Assembly: GCF_015679985.1 (NCBI RefSeq)
Contig: NZ_CP049239.1
Location: forward strand, 806,001-870,000
Direction of reading: 5' to 3'
Origin: Campylobacter concisus
GTDB lineage: Bacteria; Campylobacterota; Campylobacteria; Campylobacterales; Campylobacteraceae
Length of the DNA: 64,000 nt
Below, piece by piece: positions 27,379-37,652 of this stretch. The translations under genes and the position numbers were made by a program. The stretch's first letter is position 1. The number at the start of each line of letters is the position of its first letter. A model generated the notes under the pieces. The model saw only the letters and a list, made by a program, of their open reading frames with translations. It ran no database searches and was not told where the DNA came from.

Positions 27379-28515
27379 GTGATAATAATATATTACTTTC
27401 TAGCCTCAATACTCTATCTATTTGGGGCTATCTTTCTACTCATCTTAAGTTTTAAAAAAAAGTATCATAAGTCGATTCCAGCACGTTTTTTCCTCTTTAA
27501 TAATCCTAAATTTCAAGATGCAGATGTGCATTTTCACGCTTGTTCGTTTGGTGAAGTGCAAGCACTTAAACCTTTGATGCAAAAATTTGATAGCAAAGCC
27601 ATAAGTGTGGTGACAAATACTGGCTTTGAAGCGGCAAGTAAAATTTGCTCTAACGCGAGATTTTTGCCATTTGAAATTTTTTTGCCATTTTGGCTAAAAA
27701 AGAGCAAAATTTTAGTTATTTTTGAGGCTGAGCTTTGGCTTATGCTAGTTTTCATGGCAAAGCTAAAAGGCAGCCGTGTGATATTAATAAATGCGAGAAT
27801 TTCAGACAGAAGCTACAAAAGCTACTTGAAATTTGGCTTTTTTTATAGGTATCTTTTTAAATTTATAGATAAGATTTACGCTCAAAGTGAGCTTGATAAA
27901 GAGCGGCTAAAGTCACTTGGTGCAGGTGAAACAGAGGTCGTTGGTAACATAAAAGCCGCATTTTTGCCAAGCGTGAGTAAAATTTATGAAAAGCCAAAAG
28001 CTAGAGTGATCGTGCTAGCAAGCACGCATACAGGCGAAGAAGAGATGATTTTGCAAAATTTAAATTTAAAAGAAAACGATCTCTTGATCATCGCTCCACG
28101 CCATCCTGAGAGGTTTACAGAGGTTGAGAAGATAGCAGGCGACTACGCTAAAAAGCATGATTTTAGCTTTGCGAAATTTAGTCAAACGTATAAATTTGAA
28201 GCTAAAGTAAATTTGCTTGACACTTTAGGCGAGCTTGTAAATGTCTATGCTATTAGCGATATAGTAGTGCTTGGAGGCAGTTTTGTACCAAATATCGGTG
28301 GGCATAATCCAATCGAGTGCGCACAATTTAACCCAGTAATAATAAGCGGTGAGTTTATATTTAACCAAAAGGCGTTATTTAGCCTAGTTGAAAACATCTA
28401 CATCGCAAAAGCCAGCGAGATTGGCGGTATAATAGATAGTGATGCCAAAAAGAGCAAGATCACTGTGCAAGCAAGCTCTGATGCGATCATAGAAGATATA
28501 AGGAGCACTTTATGA
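27379..28515 (+). CDS. waaA: 3-deoxy-D-manno-octulosonic acid transferase WaaA
   Basis: A 378-residue GT30 glycosyltransferase that attaches Kdo to lipid IVA. An N-terminal membrane anchor (residues 2-24) is followed by HACSFGEVQALKPLM, VVTNTGFEAAS, IFEAELWLM and the C-terminal IIAPRHPERF and VVLGGSFVPNIGGHNPIEC. The start is taken as GTG at 27379, which gives the hydrophobic anchor directly; no good ribosome site is seen, and no closer ATG exists. It ends with a 4-base overlap onto the pseudouridine synthase. Confidence 0.93.
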   Translation: MIIIYYFLASILYLFGAIFLLILSFKKKYHKSIPARFFLFNNPKFQDADVHFHACSFGEVQALKPLMQKFDSKAISVVTNTGFEAASKICSNARFLPFEIFLPFWLKKSKILVIFEAELWLMLVFMAKLKGSRVILINARISDRSYKSYLKFGFFYRYLFKFIDKIYAQSELDKERLKSLGAGETEVVGNIKAAFLPSVSKIYEKPKARVIVLASTHTGEEEMILQNLNLKENDLLIIAPRHPERFTEVEKIAGDYAKKHDFSFAKFSQTYKFEAKVNLLDTLGELVNVYAISDIVVLGGSFVPNIGGHNPIECAQFNPVIISGEFIFNQKALFSLVENIYIAKASEIGGIIDSDAKKSKITVQASSDAIIEDIRSTL

Positions 28516-29270
28516 GTGAAGAAAAAGCGTATAAAATTTTAGCTAAACAAAAAAATATCTCAAATAACGAGGCAAAGGAGCTAATAGATAGCGGTCTAGT
28601 CTATGCTAAGGGGCAAAAGGTGATGATTGCTCGTGCCTTGATGAGTGAAAATACTAAATTTAGCGTCGAAGAGATGCCAAAACCAAGCATTATCTTTGAA
28701 GATGAAAATTTAATAGCTATAAACAAGCCTGCTGCCATAACTAGCGAAAAAATCAGCCAAATTTATAAATTTCCACTCCTTCATAGACTCGATAAAGACA
28801 CGAGTGGCGTGCTACTTCTTGTAAAAAATGACGAATTCGCAGCACTTGCGATAAACGAGTTTAAAAAGATGAAGGTTGAGAAAATTTATGTGGCCGCAGT
28901 TAGGGGTATCATGAGCGAAGAAGTGGTTGTAAATGAGCCGATCTTAACGATAAAAAATAAAAATGGCGCTTTTTCGAAGATATCAAAAGATGGCAAAGAG
29001 GCGATCAGCGAAATTTCACCACTAATGGTTGTAGGTAAAAAAACGCTTGTAAAAGTTGCCATAAAAACAGGTAGGACACACCAAATAAGAGTACATCTAG
29101 CTAGCTTAAATTTACCTATCGTTGGCGATGAGAAATACGGCAAAAATAGGTCAAACAGAATGTTTTTGCATGCTTATTCTATTGCTCTTTTAAATTATAA
29201 ATTTAAAGCGCCAATCTCAAGAGAATTTAACTCTCTTGGATTTGAGCTATCTAATAAATTTGAAATTTAA
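28512..29270 (+). CDS. RluA-family RNA pseudouridine synthase
   Basis: A 252-residue synthase: an N-terminal S4-like region (AKQKNISNNEAKELIDSGLV), the catalytic-Asp motif LLHRLDKDTSGVLLLVK, and TGRTHQIRVHLAS with PIVGDEKYG. It belongs to the RluA/RluC/RluD group; which uridine is modified cannot be decided. ATGA overlap with waaA. Confidence 0.9.
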   Translation: MSEEKAYKILAKQKNISNNEAKELIDSGLVYAKGQKVMIARALMSENTKFSVEEMPKPSIIFEDENLIAINKPAAITSEKISQIYKFPLLHRLDKDTSGVLLLVKNDEFAALAINEFKKMKVEKIYVAAVRGIMSEEVVVNEPILTIKNKNGAFSKISKDGKEAISEISPLMVVGKKTLVKVAIKTGRTHQIRVHLASLNLPIVGDEKYGKNRSNRMFLHAYSIALLNYKFKAPISREFNSLGFELSNKFEI

Positions 29271-29332
29271 AGAGCAATAAAGAAATTATTTAGTAATATA
29301 CGCCTTTTAATAACAACTTAGAAAGGTGATTA

Positions 29333-30673
29333 GTGTTCGAACAAATTAGCGAGTCTTTTAGATTAGCTGTTAGCAAGATACGTTTTGTAGATGACGAAAA
29401 AGCTCTAAAAAACGCACTTGACGTGCTCAAAAAAGCTCTTTTAAAAGCTGATGTTCACCATAAAGTCACCAAAGATCTACTCGCGTCTATCGAAAGCGAG
29501 TTAAAGCAAACTGGCGTTGGTCAAAAGAATTTCCTAGATGCGATCAAATCAAATTTGACGACCATTTTAACAGCTCCTGGTAACCAAGGCTTTGTCTATG
29601 CGCCAGTTGCACCAACTATTGTTTTGATGGCTGGCTTACAAGGTAGCGGTAAAACAACGACAACTATTAAGCTTGCAAACTATCTAAAGTTAAGAAAGAA
29701 AAAAGTTTTAGTTGCGGCTTGTGATTTGCAAAGATTGGCGGCAGTTGAGCAGCTAAGACAGCTCTGCGTTGCAAATGAGATTGATCTTTTCTTTATAGAA
29801 AATGAACATAACCCAATAAAAGTAGCAAAAGAAGCATTAGAAAAAGCAAAAATTGGTCTTTACGATGTGCTTTTAGTGGATACCGCTGGTCGTCTTGCGA
29901 TTGATGAAAAGTTGATGCAAGAGATAAAAGATGTAAAAAATGCTATAAATCCACATGAAATTTTTTACGTAGCTGATGCTATGAGTGGTCAAGATGCTGT
30001 AAAAACAGCTACAAGTTTTAATGAAATTTTAGGAATTTCTGGAGTTATCCTTTCTAAATTTGATTCTGACTCGAAGGGTGGCGTAGCTATTAGTATTGCA
30101 AAACAGCTAAATATTCCACTTAGATTTGTCGGTACTGGCGAGAAAGTAGCTGATATTGAGAGTTTTATACCAGATCGTATTGTAAGTCGTATAATGGGTG
30201 AGGGTGACTTGGCCACTTTGGTTGAGAAAACATCGACAATTATTGATGAAAAAGAGGCAAAACGTCTAAATCAAAAGATAAAAAAAGGTCAGTTTAACTT
30301 TAATGACTTTTTAGATCAAATGGAAAGCGTTAAAAAGCTTGGTAGTATGAAGTCTTTAATGGGGATGATACCTGGTCTTTCAAATATTGCAAATCAGATA
30401 AAAGATATAGATCTTGATAATTCAAAAGAAATTTTGCATATTAAGGCTATGATAAACTCTATGACACAAAAAGAGCGTGAAAACCCAGACCTTTTAAATA
30501 ATAGTAGAAAAAGACGTTTAGCGACTGGTTCTGGACTTTCTCAGGTAGAAGTAAATCGTTTTTTAAAGCAGTTTGAAAATGCCTCAAAACTTGCTAAGAA
30601 ATTTTCAGGAAAAGGTGGAGCAAAAGGACTTGCAAATATGCTTTCTCAAGCAAATTTAAAAAGACCTGTTTGA
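29333..30673 (+). CDS. ffh: Signal recognition particle protein Ffh
   Basis: A 446-residue SRP54 GTPase starting at GTG with GAAAGG upstream. The N domain is followed by the G domain with GLQGSGKTTTTIKL, DTAGRLAIDEKLM and SKFDSDSKGG (the usual TKLDGDARGG in diverged form). The M domain contains GMIPGLSNI and SRKRRLATGSG, which binds SRP RNA. It targets membrane proteins with FtsY. I found no SRP RNA gene in the window. Confidence 0.97.
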   Translation: MFEQISESFRLAVSKIRFVDDEKALKNALDVLKKALLKADVHHKVTKDLLASIESELKQTGVGQKNFLDAIKSNLTTILTAPGNQGFVYAPVAPTIVLMAGLQGSGKTTTTIKLANYLKLRKKKVLVAACDLQRLAAVEQLRQLCVANEIDLFFIENEHNPIKVAKEALEKAKIGLYDVLLVDTAGRLAIDEKLMQEIKDVKNAINPHEIFYVADAMSGQDAVKTATSFNEILGISGVILSKFDSDSKGGVAISIAKQLNIPLRFVGTGEKVADIESFIPDRIVSRIMGEGDLATLVEKTSTIIDEKEAKRLNQKIKKGQFNFNDFLDQMESVKKLGSMKSLMGMIPGLSNIANQIKDIDLDNSKEILHIKAMINSMTQKERENPDLLNNSRKRRLATGSGLSQVEVNRFLKQFENASKLAKKFSGKGGAKGLANMLSQANLKRPV

Positions 30674-30745
30674 TAAAAGGGTTTAAATTTGGATATTTGT
30701 TATCTAAATTTAAGCTTTATTTAAAAACAAGAGGAGAAATATAAT

Positions 30746-30973
30746 ATGGCAACAGTAGTAAGACTAACAAGAATGGGACGTAAGAAAAGACCTTTTTATC
30801 GTATAGTTGTTACAGATAGCAGAAAAAGACGTGATAGTGGCTGGATAGAAAGTATTGGCTATTACAATCCTATGGTTGAGCCAAATGTTATAAATTTCAA
30901 CAAAGAGAGATTAGATTACTGGAAAAGCGTTGGTGCTAAACTTAGCGATAGAGTTGTACAAATTACAAAATAA
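30746..30973 (+). CDS. rpsP: 30S ribosomal protein S16
   Basis: A 75-residue S16: [19 protein letters not shown] and [19 protein letters not shown] are diagnostic. GAGGAG precedes the ATG. First of rpsP-khpA-rimM-trmD-rplS, the classic ribosome-maturation operon. It overlaps khpA by one base (TAATG). Confidence 0.98.
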   Translation: MATVVRLTRMGRKKRPFYRIVVTDSRKRRDSGWIESIGYYNPMVEPNVINFNKERLDYWKSVGAKLSDRVVQITK

Positions 30974-31215
30974 TGGTTAAAAATTTTTTATACGAATATG
31001 CCAAGTTGATTGCCGATTTTCCTGATAAAGTAAGTGTTGATCGCAAGGAACTTGGTGAAAATTTTGCTGAGATAATCATAAGTGCTGATAAGGTTGATAC
31101 GGGAAAACTTATCGGCAAAGATGGCAAAATGATAAACGCTATAAAGACCGTTATTATTGGTTGTAAAGCCAAAGATAATACAAGTTATAGGGTAACGGTA
31201 AAAGCTATTGAATAG
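30973..31215 (+). CDS. khpA: KH-domain RNA-binding protein KhpA
   Basis: An 80-residue single KH domain with the GxxG loop in GKLIGKDGKMINAIKTVI. It lies between rpsP and rimM, the usual KhpA site. In other bacteria KhpA pairs with KhpB/Jag as an RNA chaperone; khpB is not in the window. Confidence 0.9.
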   Translation: MVKNFLYEYAKLIADFPDKVSVDRKELGENFAEIIISADKVDTGKLIGKDGKMINAIKTVIIGCKAKDNTSYRVTVKAIE

Positions 31216-31738
31216 TGATATTGTTGAAGTCGCTACCATTGGAAGGTGTGTTGGTTTAAAGGGCTACTTAAAGCTTCACAATAAGAGCGACTTCCCAGAA
31301 CAGTTTAAAAAAGGTGCAACCTTTTTTGACAAAAACAATGATCAGCTGACCATAAAAGACTATAATAGACAAAAAGAGCTGGTTTTATTTGAAAATTTTG
31401 ATGACTTAGATCTTGCTAAAACGCTTGTAAATAGAACTATATATACCACAAAAGAGCTCACTAGAAAAAACTGCAAATTAAAAAAAAATGAATTTTTTCA
31501 GTTTGATATTATTGGCTTAAAAATTATAGAAAATGGTGAAATTTTGGGTATTGTAGAAGATATCCAAGATAATTTTGCAAATTCACTTTTATACATAAAA
31601 ACTGATGAAGAGCTTACCTTAGGTGGTAAACCAAAGAATTTTTACATTCCATATTTAGAGCATTTTATTATAAGTGTAAATTTAGACAATGAAGAGATTT
31701 TGGTAAAAGGTGCTAGAGCCATTTTAGAAAATTCATGA
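31208..31738 (+). CDS. rimM: Ribosome maturation factor RimM
   Basis: A 176-residue 16S processing factor: [14 protein letters not shown] at the N-terminal barrel and a PRC-type domain with [20 protein letters not shown]. The start is TTG at 31208, eight bases inside khpA; I see no better codon in frame, and the family begins just here. ATGA overlap with trmD at the end. Confidence 0.9.
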   Translation: MNSDIVEVATIGRCVGLKGYLKLHNKSDFPEQFKKGATFFDKNNDQLTIKDYNRQKELVLFENFDDLDLAKTLVNRTIYTTKELTRKNCKLKKNEFFQFDIIGLKIIENGEILGIVEDIQDNFANSLLYIKTDEELTLGGKPKNFYIPYLEHFIISVNLDNEEILVKGARAILENS

Positions 31739-32427
31739 AATTTACGTTTATTACACTTTTTGAAAATTTAGTTAAACCTTATTTTTGTGATTCTATTTTA
31801 AAACGTGCAATTGGTAATAAATTTATTGAAATTGATTTTATGAATCCAAGAAATTTTACTGAAGATAAACATAATAAAGTTGATGATTATATGATTGGAG
31901 GCGGAGCAGGACTTTTGATGTTTCCACAGCCTTTGGATGAGTCGATCAAATTTCTAAAAGAAAAAGATAAAAATGCTCATGTGATATTTTTAACGCCAGC
32001 TGGTAAAAAATTTAATCAAAATGATGCAAAGAGGCTTTCTAAAAAAGATCACATTTGTTTTGTTTGTAGTAGATATGAAGGTCTTGATGAACGAGTTGTT
32101 GAGCTTTGGGCAGATGAAGTTTTTTGTATAGGTGATTTTATTTTAACTGGCGGAGAGCTTCCTGCGCTTTGTATGAGTGATGCAATATCAAGAAATATAC
32201 CTGGAGTTTTAGGAAACGATATGAGCCTTGAAGTTGAGAGTTTTGAGGATAATTTACTTGAAGCCCCATCTTTTACAAAGCCTGATAATTTTAGATCAAT
32301 CTTTGTGGTTTCAGAGTTTTTAAAGGGTAACCATGCTAAAATCCACACTTTAAAAAATAAGATGGCTCACTGCAAAACAAGGTTCTTTCGCCCTGATTTA
32401 TATCAAAAGCTTAAGCCACATAAATAA
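31735..32427 (+). CDS. trmD: tRNA (guanine-N1)-methyltransferase TrmD
   Basis: A 230-residue SPOUT enzyme making m1G37. Family blocks: [54 protein letters not shown] and [13 protein letters not shown] (the trefoil knot). Coupled to rimM by ATGA. Confidence 0.97.
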   Translation: MKFTFITLFENLVKPYFCDSILKRAIGNKFIEIDFMNPRNFTEDKHNKVDDYMIGGGAGLLMFPQPLDESIKFLKEKDKNAHVIFLTPAGKKFNQNDAKRLSKKDHICFVCSRYEGLDERVVELWADEVFCIGDFILTGGELPALCMSDAISRNIPGVLGNDMSLEVESFEDNLLEAPSFTKPDNFRSIFVVSEFLKGNHAKIHTLKNKMAHCKTRFFRPDLYQKLKPHK

Positions 32428-32435
32428 GGAAAAAC

Positions 32436-32792
32436 ATGAGAAATAAATACATTGAAGCATTTGAAAATGCTCAAATTGCTAGTAAAAATATTCCTGACTT
32501 CCGTGCAGGAGATACATTGCGTGTTGCTACTCGTATTCACGAAGGCGATAAAACTAGAATTCAAAATTTTGAAGGCATTTGTATAGCTAGACGTGGTAGC
32601 GGTACCGGTGAAACATTTATCATTAGAAAAATTGGTGCTAATAGTGTTGGCGTTGAGAGAATTTTTCCAATTTTTAGTGATTCTATCGAAGAGATAAAAG
32701 TTCTTAGAAAAGGTCGTGTTAGAAGAGCTAAATTATTCTATCTACGTGACCTTCGTGGTAAAGCTGCTAAAATCCGCGAACTTAGAAAATAA
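32436..32792 (+). CDS. rplS: 50S ribosomal protein L19
   Basis: A 118-residue L19 with [52 protein letters not shown] and [25 protein letters not shown] lies before the ATG. Last gene of the operon; a strong terminator follows. Confidence 0.98.
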   Translation: MRNKYIEAFENAQIASKNIPDFRAGDTLRVATRIHEGDKTRIQNFEGICIARRGSGTGETFIIRKIGANSVGVERIFPIFSDSIEEIKVLRKGRVRRAKLFYLRDLRGKAAKIRELRK

Positions 32793-32803
32793 TCTTACTA
32801 TCT

Positions 32804-32836
32804 GTCCTGAAGTCTATTCAGGACTTTTAATCTTCT
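32804..32836 (+). terminator. Rho-independent terminator after rplS
   Basis: Perfect 8-base stem GTCCTGAA / TTCAGGAC with a 5-base loop, followed by TTTTAATCTTC, 11 bases past the rplS stop. Confidence 0.85.
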
Positions 32837-32978
32837 TTTTAAATTTAATTTTTTTAAATATTTTTTTGTTTTTAATATTAAAAAATCTATTTATTTTTAT
32901 TGTTTTTACCGCTAGGCTATAAAAATTTAAAATATATACAAAGTTTCAGATACCTTATATACTAAATTTATTTATTTT

Positions 32979-33677
32979 CTACTTCTTCTTATTTGTATAC
33001 CAAAATAAAAAAATAACACAACAAAGAATTACTCCAAGCATTATTGATACAACTATCATAGTAGCATTTTTAGTTTCATTAAATGGTAAGCCTTGTGTAT
33101 TCATACCAAAAAAGCCAGTTATAAGATTTAATGGCAGCATTACAGCTGATATCATTGTCAAAATATAAATATTTTGATTGATTTTGTCGTTTTTTATACT
33201 TTGTATAAATGTATAAATATCATCGATTCTGCATGCATATTCATTGGCCATTGTTCTAAAAACATTTGCCTCATGAGTACTATTTTTAAGCTCTTTTTTT
33301 AAATTTTGTTGCTCACTTTGACAAATCGAAAGTGTCTCATAAAAGTGAGATATCTTGTTTTGAAATTTTCTAATCTCGTATTTTAAGAAGTGGTGTCTTT
33401 TGATAAATTTGTTAAAGTTTTTTCGACTAGCGTAAATTTTTTCATACTCGTTTAGTTCTTCTTGATGCTCTAAAATTTTATTTGCATATTCATTACATAG
33501 CTTTTTAAGGGCTGTTTCAAACTCGTTTTTATCACATTCGTGATCAAAGTCTTCTTTATAAATTTTGCCATTTTTAAATAAAAATTTATAGCTTTGTTTT
33601 TGCGTGAAAGAAACAAGCAAAATATAGTCGTATTCATCGCCATAAAAATATCCACAAACTGAACTTTTATAGCTCAT
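32979..33677 (-). CDS. Short CorA-family divalent cation channel-like protein
   Basis: A 232-residue protein with two C-terminal membrane helices separated by [14 protein letters not shown], which contains the GMN signature of CorA Mg2+/Co2+/Ni2+ channels. A long coiled-coil stalk (about 75-165) precedes them. The N-terminal cytoplasmic domain is much smaller than in the usual 310-350-residue CorA, so this is a reduced form. Its start overlaps the end of tgt by about 11 bases. Ion selectivity is not predictable. Confidence 0.82.
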   Translation of the reverse strand: MSYKSSVCGYFYGDEYDYILLVSFTQKQSYKFLFKNGKIYKEDFDHECDKNEFETALKKLCNEYANKILEHQEELNEYEKIYASRKNFNKFIKRHHFLKYEIRKFQNKISHFYETLSICQSEQQNLKKELKNSTHEANVFRTMANEYACRIDDIYTFIQSIKNDKINQNIYILTMISAVMLPLNLITGFFGMNTQGLPFNETKNATMIVVSIMLGVILCCVIFLFWYTNKKK

Positions 33678-34797
33678 TTTTTACCCTTTTAGCATAAAAA
33701 TTTCTCTTAAATTTGGCAAATTCGCCTCTTTCTATTGCCTCTCTCATCTCTTTCATCAAATTTAGATAGTAGTGCAGGTTGTGAAGGCTTGCTAGCCTAA
33801 AAAATGTGAGCTCTCTTGCCTTAAAAAGGTGATTTAGATAGCCTCTGGGGTAGCGTTTGCAGGTATAGCACTGACACTGCGGGTCAATTGGCGCGTGGTC
33901 GTTTATAAATTTAGCTGATTTTATATTTATCTTGCCAAAGCTAGTAAAGAGCGTGCCGTTTCTTGCGTTTCTTGTTGGCATGACGCAGTCAAACATATCA
34001 ACGCCTCGCTCCACGTTTTCTACGAGATCCTCTGGCGTGCCAACGCCCATTAGATAACGCGGTCTTAGCTCATCCATAAATGGCATAACCGCCTCAACAG
34101 TGTCATACATCGCCTCATTACTCTCGCCAACACTAAGACCTCCTATCGCAAGGCCATCAAATGGCAACTCATTTAAAGCTTCGGCGCAAAATTTACGCGC
34201 ATCATAATCAGTACCTCCTTGAACGATGCCAAAGATGTTTTGCTCTAAGCCAACGCCTTTACTTTGCATAAATTTATGATAATCAATCGCCTCTTTTGCC
34301 CATTTTATCGTTCGCTTTATGCTTAGATCGATCCTCTTTGGCTCAGCAGGTAGGGCAACCAAATCATCAAGTATCATCATAATGTCGCTACCTAGATCGT
34401 ATTGCGTATCAAGAACGGACTTTGGCGTAAAATAGTGCGTGCTGCCGTCGATGTGGCTTTTAAATTTTATCCCACCATCATCGTTTTTGGTGTTTGATCT
34501 AAGCGAGAATGCCTGAAACCCACCGCTATCTGTTAAAAATGAGCGCTCAAATTTAGAAAATCCATGAAGCCCGCCAAACTCGCGCACGACCTTGCTTCCG
34601 GGGCGCAGATACATGTGGTAGGTGTTCGCTAAGATTATCTTTGCGTCTAAAATTTCACTCATATCAAAGGCGTCTAAGCTTTTAACCGCACCAACCGTGC
34701 CAACTGGCATGAAAACTGGCGTTTGTATCACGCTATGGGCAGTTGTTAGGATACCACGCCTTGCGTTTCCATCTTTTTTTATAACTTCAAATTTCAT
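33667..34797 (-). CDS. tgt: Queuine tRNA-ribosyltransferase
   Basis: A 376-residue Tgt that swaps guanine-34 for preQ1. Motifs: [29 protein letters not shown] (catalytic Asp), [47 protein letters not shown] (nucleophilic Asp) and the zinc site [14 protein letters not shown] with a later His. It has its own promoter, divergent from mlaE. Confidence 0.97.
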   Translation of the reverse strand: MKFEVIKKDGNARRGILTTAHSVIQTPVFMPVGTVGAVKSLDAFDMSEILDAKIILANTYHMYLRPGSKVVREFGGLHGFSKFERSFLTDSGGFQAFSLRSNTKNDDGGIKFKSHIDGSTHYFTPKSVLDTQYDLGSDIMMILDDLVALPAEPKRIDLSIKRTIKWAKEAIDYHKFMQSKGVGLEQNIFGIVQGGTDYDARKFCAEALNELPFDGLAIGGLSVGESNEAMYDTVEAVMPFMDELRPRYLMGVGTPEDLVENVERGVDMFDCVMPTRNARNGTLFTSFGKINIKSAKFINDHAPIDPQCQCYTCKRYPRGYLNHLFKARELTFFRLASLHNLHYYLNLMKEMREAIERGEFAKFKRNFYAKRVKNEL

Positions 34798-34823
34798 TGT
34801 TATCCCTTATTTTCTGATTTTTT

Positions 34824-34832
34824 ATTTTAACA
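34824..34832 (-). promoter_or_regulatory. Extended -10 promoter of tgt
   Basis: On the minus strand TGTTAAAAT (TGn + TAAAAT), about 27 bases before the tgt ATG, back to back with the mlaE promoter. Confidence 0.5.
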
Positions 34833-34842
34833 AAATTTATAA

Positions 34843-34848
34843 TATAAT
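34843..34848 (+). promoter_or_regulatory. -10 element of the mla operon promoter
   Basis: TATAAT 28 bases before the TTG start of mlaE, followed by AAAGGA. It lies 11 bases from the divergent tgt -10, so the two promoters share a control region. Confidence 0.6.
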
Positions 34849-34875
34849 CTAGAAATTTTAAGGCAAAGGAACTTT

Positions 34876-35982
34876 TTGCAAAATAAAAATGATGTCATTT
34901 TTGTAGTGGCAAATGGCGCTCAGACTATAAAATTTATAGGTGAGTTTAGCTATAAAGACGCAAAAAATTTACAAAGCATTTTTAAAAAAATCCAAAAACT
35001 TAACGGCAATATTAAATTTGATTTTAGTGAGCTAAAGAGCATTGATTACGCTGTTTTGATACTTTTAAGAAATGCACTAAATGGTAAGAAATTTGAGATC
35101 ATTACAAATGATGAGAAGATAAAGGCGATGGGTGATCTTTTAAATGATGAAAAGATTGATTTTAACTATATGCCGCCGCACAATAGTCTAAATTTCTTCT
35201 CACGACTCGGTGAAAAAATTTGTGAAGGTTTTGTGAATTTAGCTGAGTTTGGCACGTTCTTGGGCGAATTTTTAATAAAAAGCGTAAAAATTTTATTTAA
35301 TCCAGCCAGTCTTAGATTTAGGGAATTTAGTAACTATATAAAAGATGGCGGCGTAAATGCCGTTTTTATCGTATCCCTCACCGCTTTTTTGATAGGTGTT
35401 GTGCTTGCCTATCTTGGCAGTGCGATGCTTGCAAGCTTTGGGGCAAGTATATTTATAGTAGAGATCATGGGTATGCTAACGCTTAGAGAGGTGGCCCCAC
35501 TCATCGCTGCTATCGTCATCGCGGGTAGATCAGCCTCTAGTTTTACTGCTCAAATTGGCGCTATGAAGCTAACCGAAGAGATAGACGCGATGAAGACGAT
35601 GGGCTTTGAGCCATTTAACTTCTTGGTGCTGCCACGCATCATTGCCATGGTACTTTGCGTGCCTGTCATTATCTTTATAGCTGACGCGATAAGTATCTTA
35701 GGGCAGATGATTATTTGCCAAACGATACTTGATATCAGCTTTAGCGACTATTTAAATAGATTTCGCGAGATGGTCGAGCTTAGGCACTTTGCTGTTGGTA
35801 TGATAAAGGCTCCATTTTTTGGTGCGGTGATAGCGATCATTGGCTGCATGAGGGGATTTGGTGTTAGTCAAAACGCCCAAAGCCTTGGAGCAATGACAAC
35901 AGTTAGCGTCGTAAATGCGATATTTTGGGTCATTGCGCTTGATGCATTTTTCGCGATAATTTTTATGTGGCTAAAGATATGA
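34876..35982 (+). CDS. mlaE: MlaE-type lipid ABC transporter permease with N-terminal STAS-like domain
   Basis: A 368-residue permease. Residues 1-100 form a STAS-like domain (FDFSELKSIDYAVLILLRNAL), which other bacteria often encode separately as MlaB. The rest is the MlaE fold, with GMLTLREVAPLIAAIVIAGRSASS, TAQIGAMKLTEEIDAMKTMG and MRGFGVSQNAQSLG. It works with MlaF and MlaD in phospholipid movement between inner and outer membranes. The start is TTG at 34876 with AAAGGA upstream. I recall these genes in C. jejuni as iamB/iamA. Confidence 0.9.
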   Translation: MQNKNDVIFVVANGAQTIKFIGEFSYKDAKNLQSIFKKIQKLNGNIKFDFSELKSIDYAVLILLRNALNGKKFEIITNDEKIKAMGDLLNDEKIDFNYMPPHNSLNFFSRLGEKICEGFVNLAEFGTFLGEFLIKSVKILFNPASLRFREFSNYIKDGGVNAVFIVSLTAFLIGVVLAYLGSAMLASFGASIFIVEIMGMLTLREVAPLIAAIVIAGRSASSFTAQIGAMKLTEEIDAMKTMGFEPFNFLVLPRIIAMVLCVPVIIFIADAISILGQMIICQTILDISFSDYLNRFREMVELRHFAVGMIKAPFFGAVIAIIGCMRGFGVSQNAQSLGAMTTVSVVNAIFWVIALDAFFAIIFMWLKI

Positions 35983-36719
35983 ATGAAATAATAGTTGGAA
36001 AAAACATAACGACAAGTTATGGCGATAAGATAATGCACGATAATGTGAGCTGGAGCGTTAAAGAGGCTGAAATTTACGGCTTTTTAGGTGGCAGTGGCGC
36101 TGGTAAAACGACTCTTATGAAGACGATGATATATCTAAAAAAGCCAAGCGAGGGCGATATATTTTTTGATGGCGTCAATATGTGGAAAAGTAGTCAAGAG
36201 GAGCAGCAAGAGATCAAACTAAAAATTGGGACAATGTTTCAATTTGGCGCACTTTATAGCTCGATGACAATCCTTGATAATGTGGGTGTTTTGCTTCATG
36301 AGTACTCTAAATTTAACAAGCGCCAGATCGATGAGATAGCGATGTTTTGGATACAAAAGGTGGGGCTTAAAAAAGAGGTTTCAATGCTCTATCCAAGCGA
36401 GCTAAGTGGCGGTATGAAAAAGCGTGCTGCGCTAGCAAGAGCTTTGGTACTAAGCCCAAGGGTGCTATTTTTAGATGAGCCAAATAGTGGCCTCGATCCT
36501 GTTAGCTCACGCCAGATGGATGCACTCATAAAAGAGCTTCGTGATAGCATCGGCGTGACTGTTGTCATGGTGACTCATGATGCTGATAGTATTTTTGATA
36601 TTTTGGATAGATTTTTGATAATAGATAACAAAAAAATAGCCTTTGAGGGAAATATAAAAGAGCTTGAATATCTTAAAAACAACCCACTTGAAGAGCTATT
36701 TAAAATGAGGAAAAAGTAG
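35979..36719 (+). CDS. mlaF: MlaF-type ABC transporter ATPase
   Basis: A 246-residue ATPase: Walker A GGSGAGKTTLMKT, Q-loop MFQFGALYSSMT, signature LSGGMKKRAALARAL, Walker B VLFLDEPNSGLDP and H-loop VMVTHD. ATG at 35979 overlaps the mlaE stop as ATGA; a GTG four codons earlier is less likely. Part of the mlaE-F-D-lipoprotein operon. Confidence 0.94.
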   Translation: MNEIIVGKNITTSYGDKIMHDNVSWSVKEAEIYGFLGGSGAGKTTLMKTMIYLKKPSEGDIFFDGVNMWKSSQEEQQEIKLKIGTMFQFGALYSSMTILDNVGVLLHEYSKFNKRQIDEIAMFWIQKVGLKKEVSMLYPSELSGGMKKRAALARALVLSPRVLFLDEPNSGLDPVSSRQMDALIKELRDSIGVTVVMVTHDADSIFDILDRFLIIDNKKIAFEGNIKELEYLKNNPLEELFKMRKK

Positions 36720-37652
36720 ATGGAAAATAGAAATTCTTATACCATTGTTGGCATGTTTTTTATGGCTTGCCTTACAGCATTTGCGATATTTATCTGGTGG
36801 ATGACTAGTAAAAATAATACAAAGGTTGATTTTAAAGAGTACTACATCCACACGACTGAGCTGCCAAGTGGATTAAAGGTCGATTCTACGGTTAAATTTA
36901 TCGGTGTGCCAGCCGGAAGTGTTAGTGATATAAATTTTGTCGATAACAAAAATGCTCTTATAAACATCACAATGAAAATTAGAGAAGATCTGCCGATAAA
37001 GGCCGATAGCGTGGCAAGTATAGAAGTTCAGGCCATCAGCGGTGTGGCTAGTGTAAATATAAGCCGTGGCACAAAAGACTTTGCGTCAGGTCAAAAGCCT
37101 ATCTTGCAGCTTGAAGAGAGCCTCTTTTCAAAGCTTGGAAATAACGCTGAAAACATCACCTTAAAGATAAATCAAACACTTGATAAAGTCGATAACTTTT
37201 TCTCGCCTGAAAATATCGCTCACGTAGAGTCAGTCCTTAAAAATATTGATAAATTTACACAAGTTTTAACAGATGAAGAGGGGCTAAGTGAGGTTGATAG
37301 TATCGTTAAAAATGTAAAAAATTTTACAGATACTTTAAACAAAACCGACACAAAAGAACTTGCTAAAAATTTAAATAGACTAATTTCAAATGCAAACCAA
37401 GTTTTTGTATCGGCAAATTCGGCTATCACCGGATATAATTCGCTGCAAGAGCTCATCGCTAAAAAGGCTAAAGACGGCGAATACGACCTTAGAAATACGG
37501 TTGGACCGTTATTAAGAGAAGCGAGTGATTTTTTGAATGGATTTGACAAGACACTTCGTGAATTTAGAGGTGCGCTTCAAAGGCTTGAAGATAATCCTTA
37601 CGAGTTTTTCTTCACAAATCCAGTGCCAAACGACAAAGGAGATAAGAAATGA
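36720..37652 (+). CDS. mlaD: MlaD-type MCE-domain lipid-binding protein
   Basis: A 310-residue protein with one N-terminal membrane helix (about 8-28) and an MCE domain (about 40-120: LKVDSTVKFIGVPAGSVSDINF, AISGVASVNIS). A long helical region follows, like the tube-forming helices of MCE proteins. It starts at the base after the mlaF stop. It carries lipid in the periplasm. Confidence 0.9.
   Translation: MENRNSYTIVGMFFMACLTAFAIFIWWMTSKNNTKVDFKEYYIHTTELPSGLKVDSTVKFIGVPAGSVSDINFVDNKNALINITMKIREDLPIKADSVASIEVQAISGVASVNISRGTKDFASGQKPILQLEESLFSKLGNNAENITLKINQTLDKVDNFFSPENIAHVESVLKNIDKFTQVLTDEEGLSEVDSIVKNVKNFTDTLNKTDTKELAKNLNRLISNANQVFVSANSAITGYNSLQELIAKKAKDGEYDLRNTVGPLLREASDFLNGFDKTLREFRGALQRLEDNPYEFFFTNPVPNDKGDKK

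Noticed and set aside
29333-30673. SKFDSDSKGG in Ffh as a defective GTPase
   Set aside because: It keeps the key Asp and spacing of TKLDGDARGG; I take it as lineage variation.
32716-32922. Small plus-strand frame overlapping the end of rplS
   Set aside because: It runs out of frame through rplS and over its terminator, and its end is AT-rich hydrophobic text without a ribosome site.
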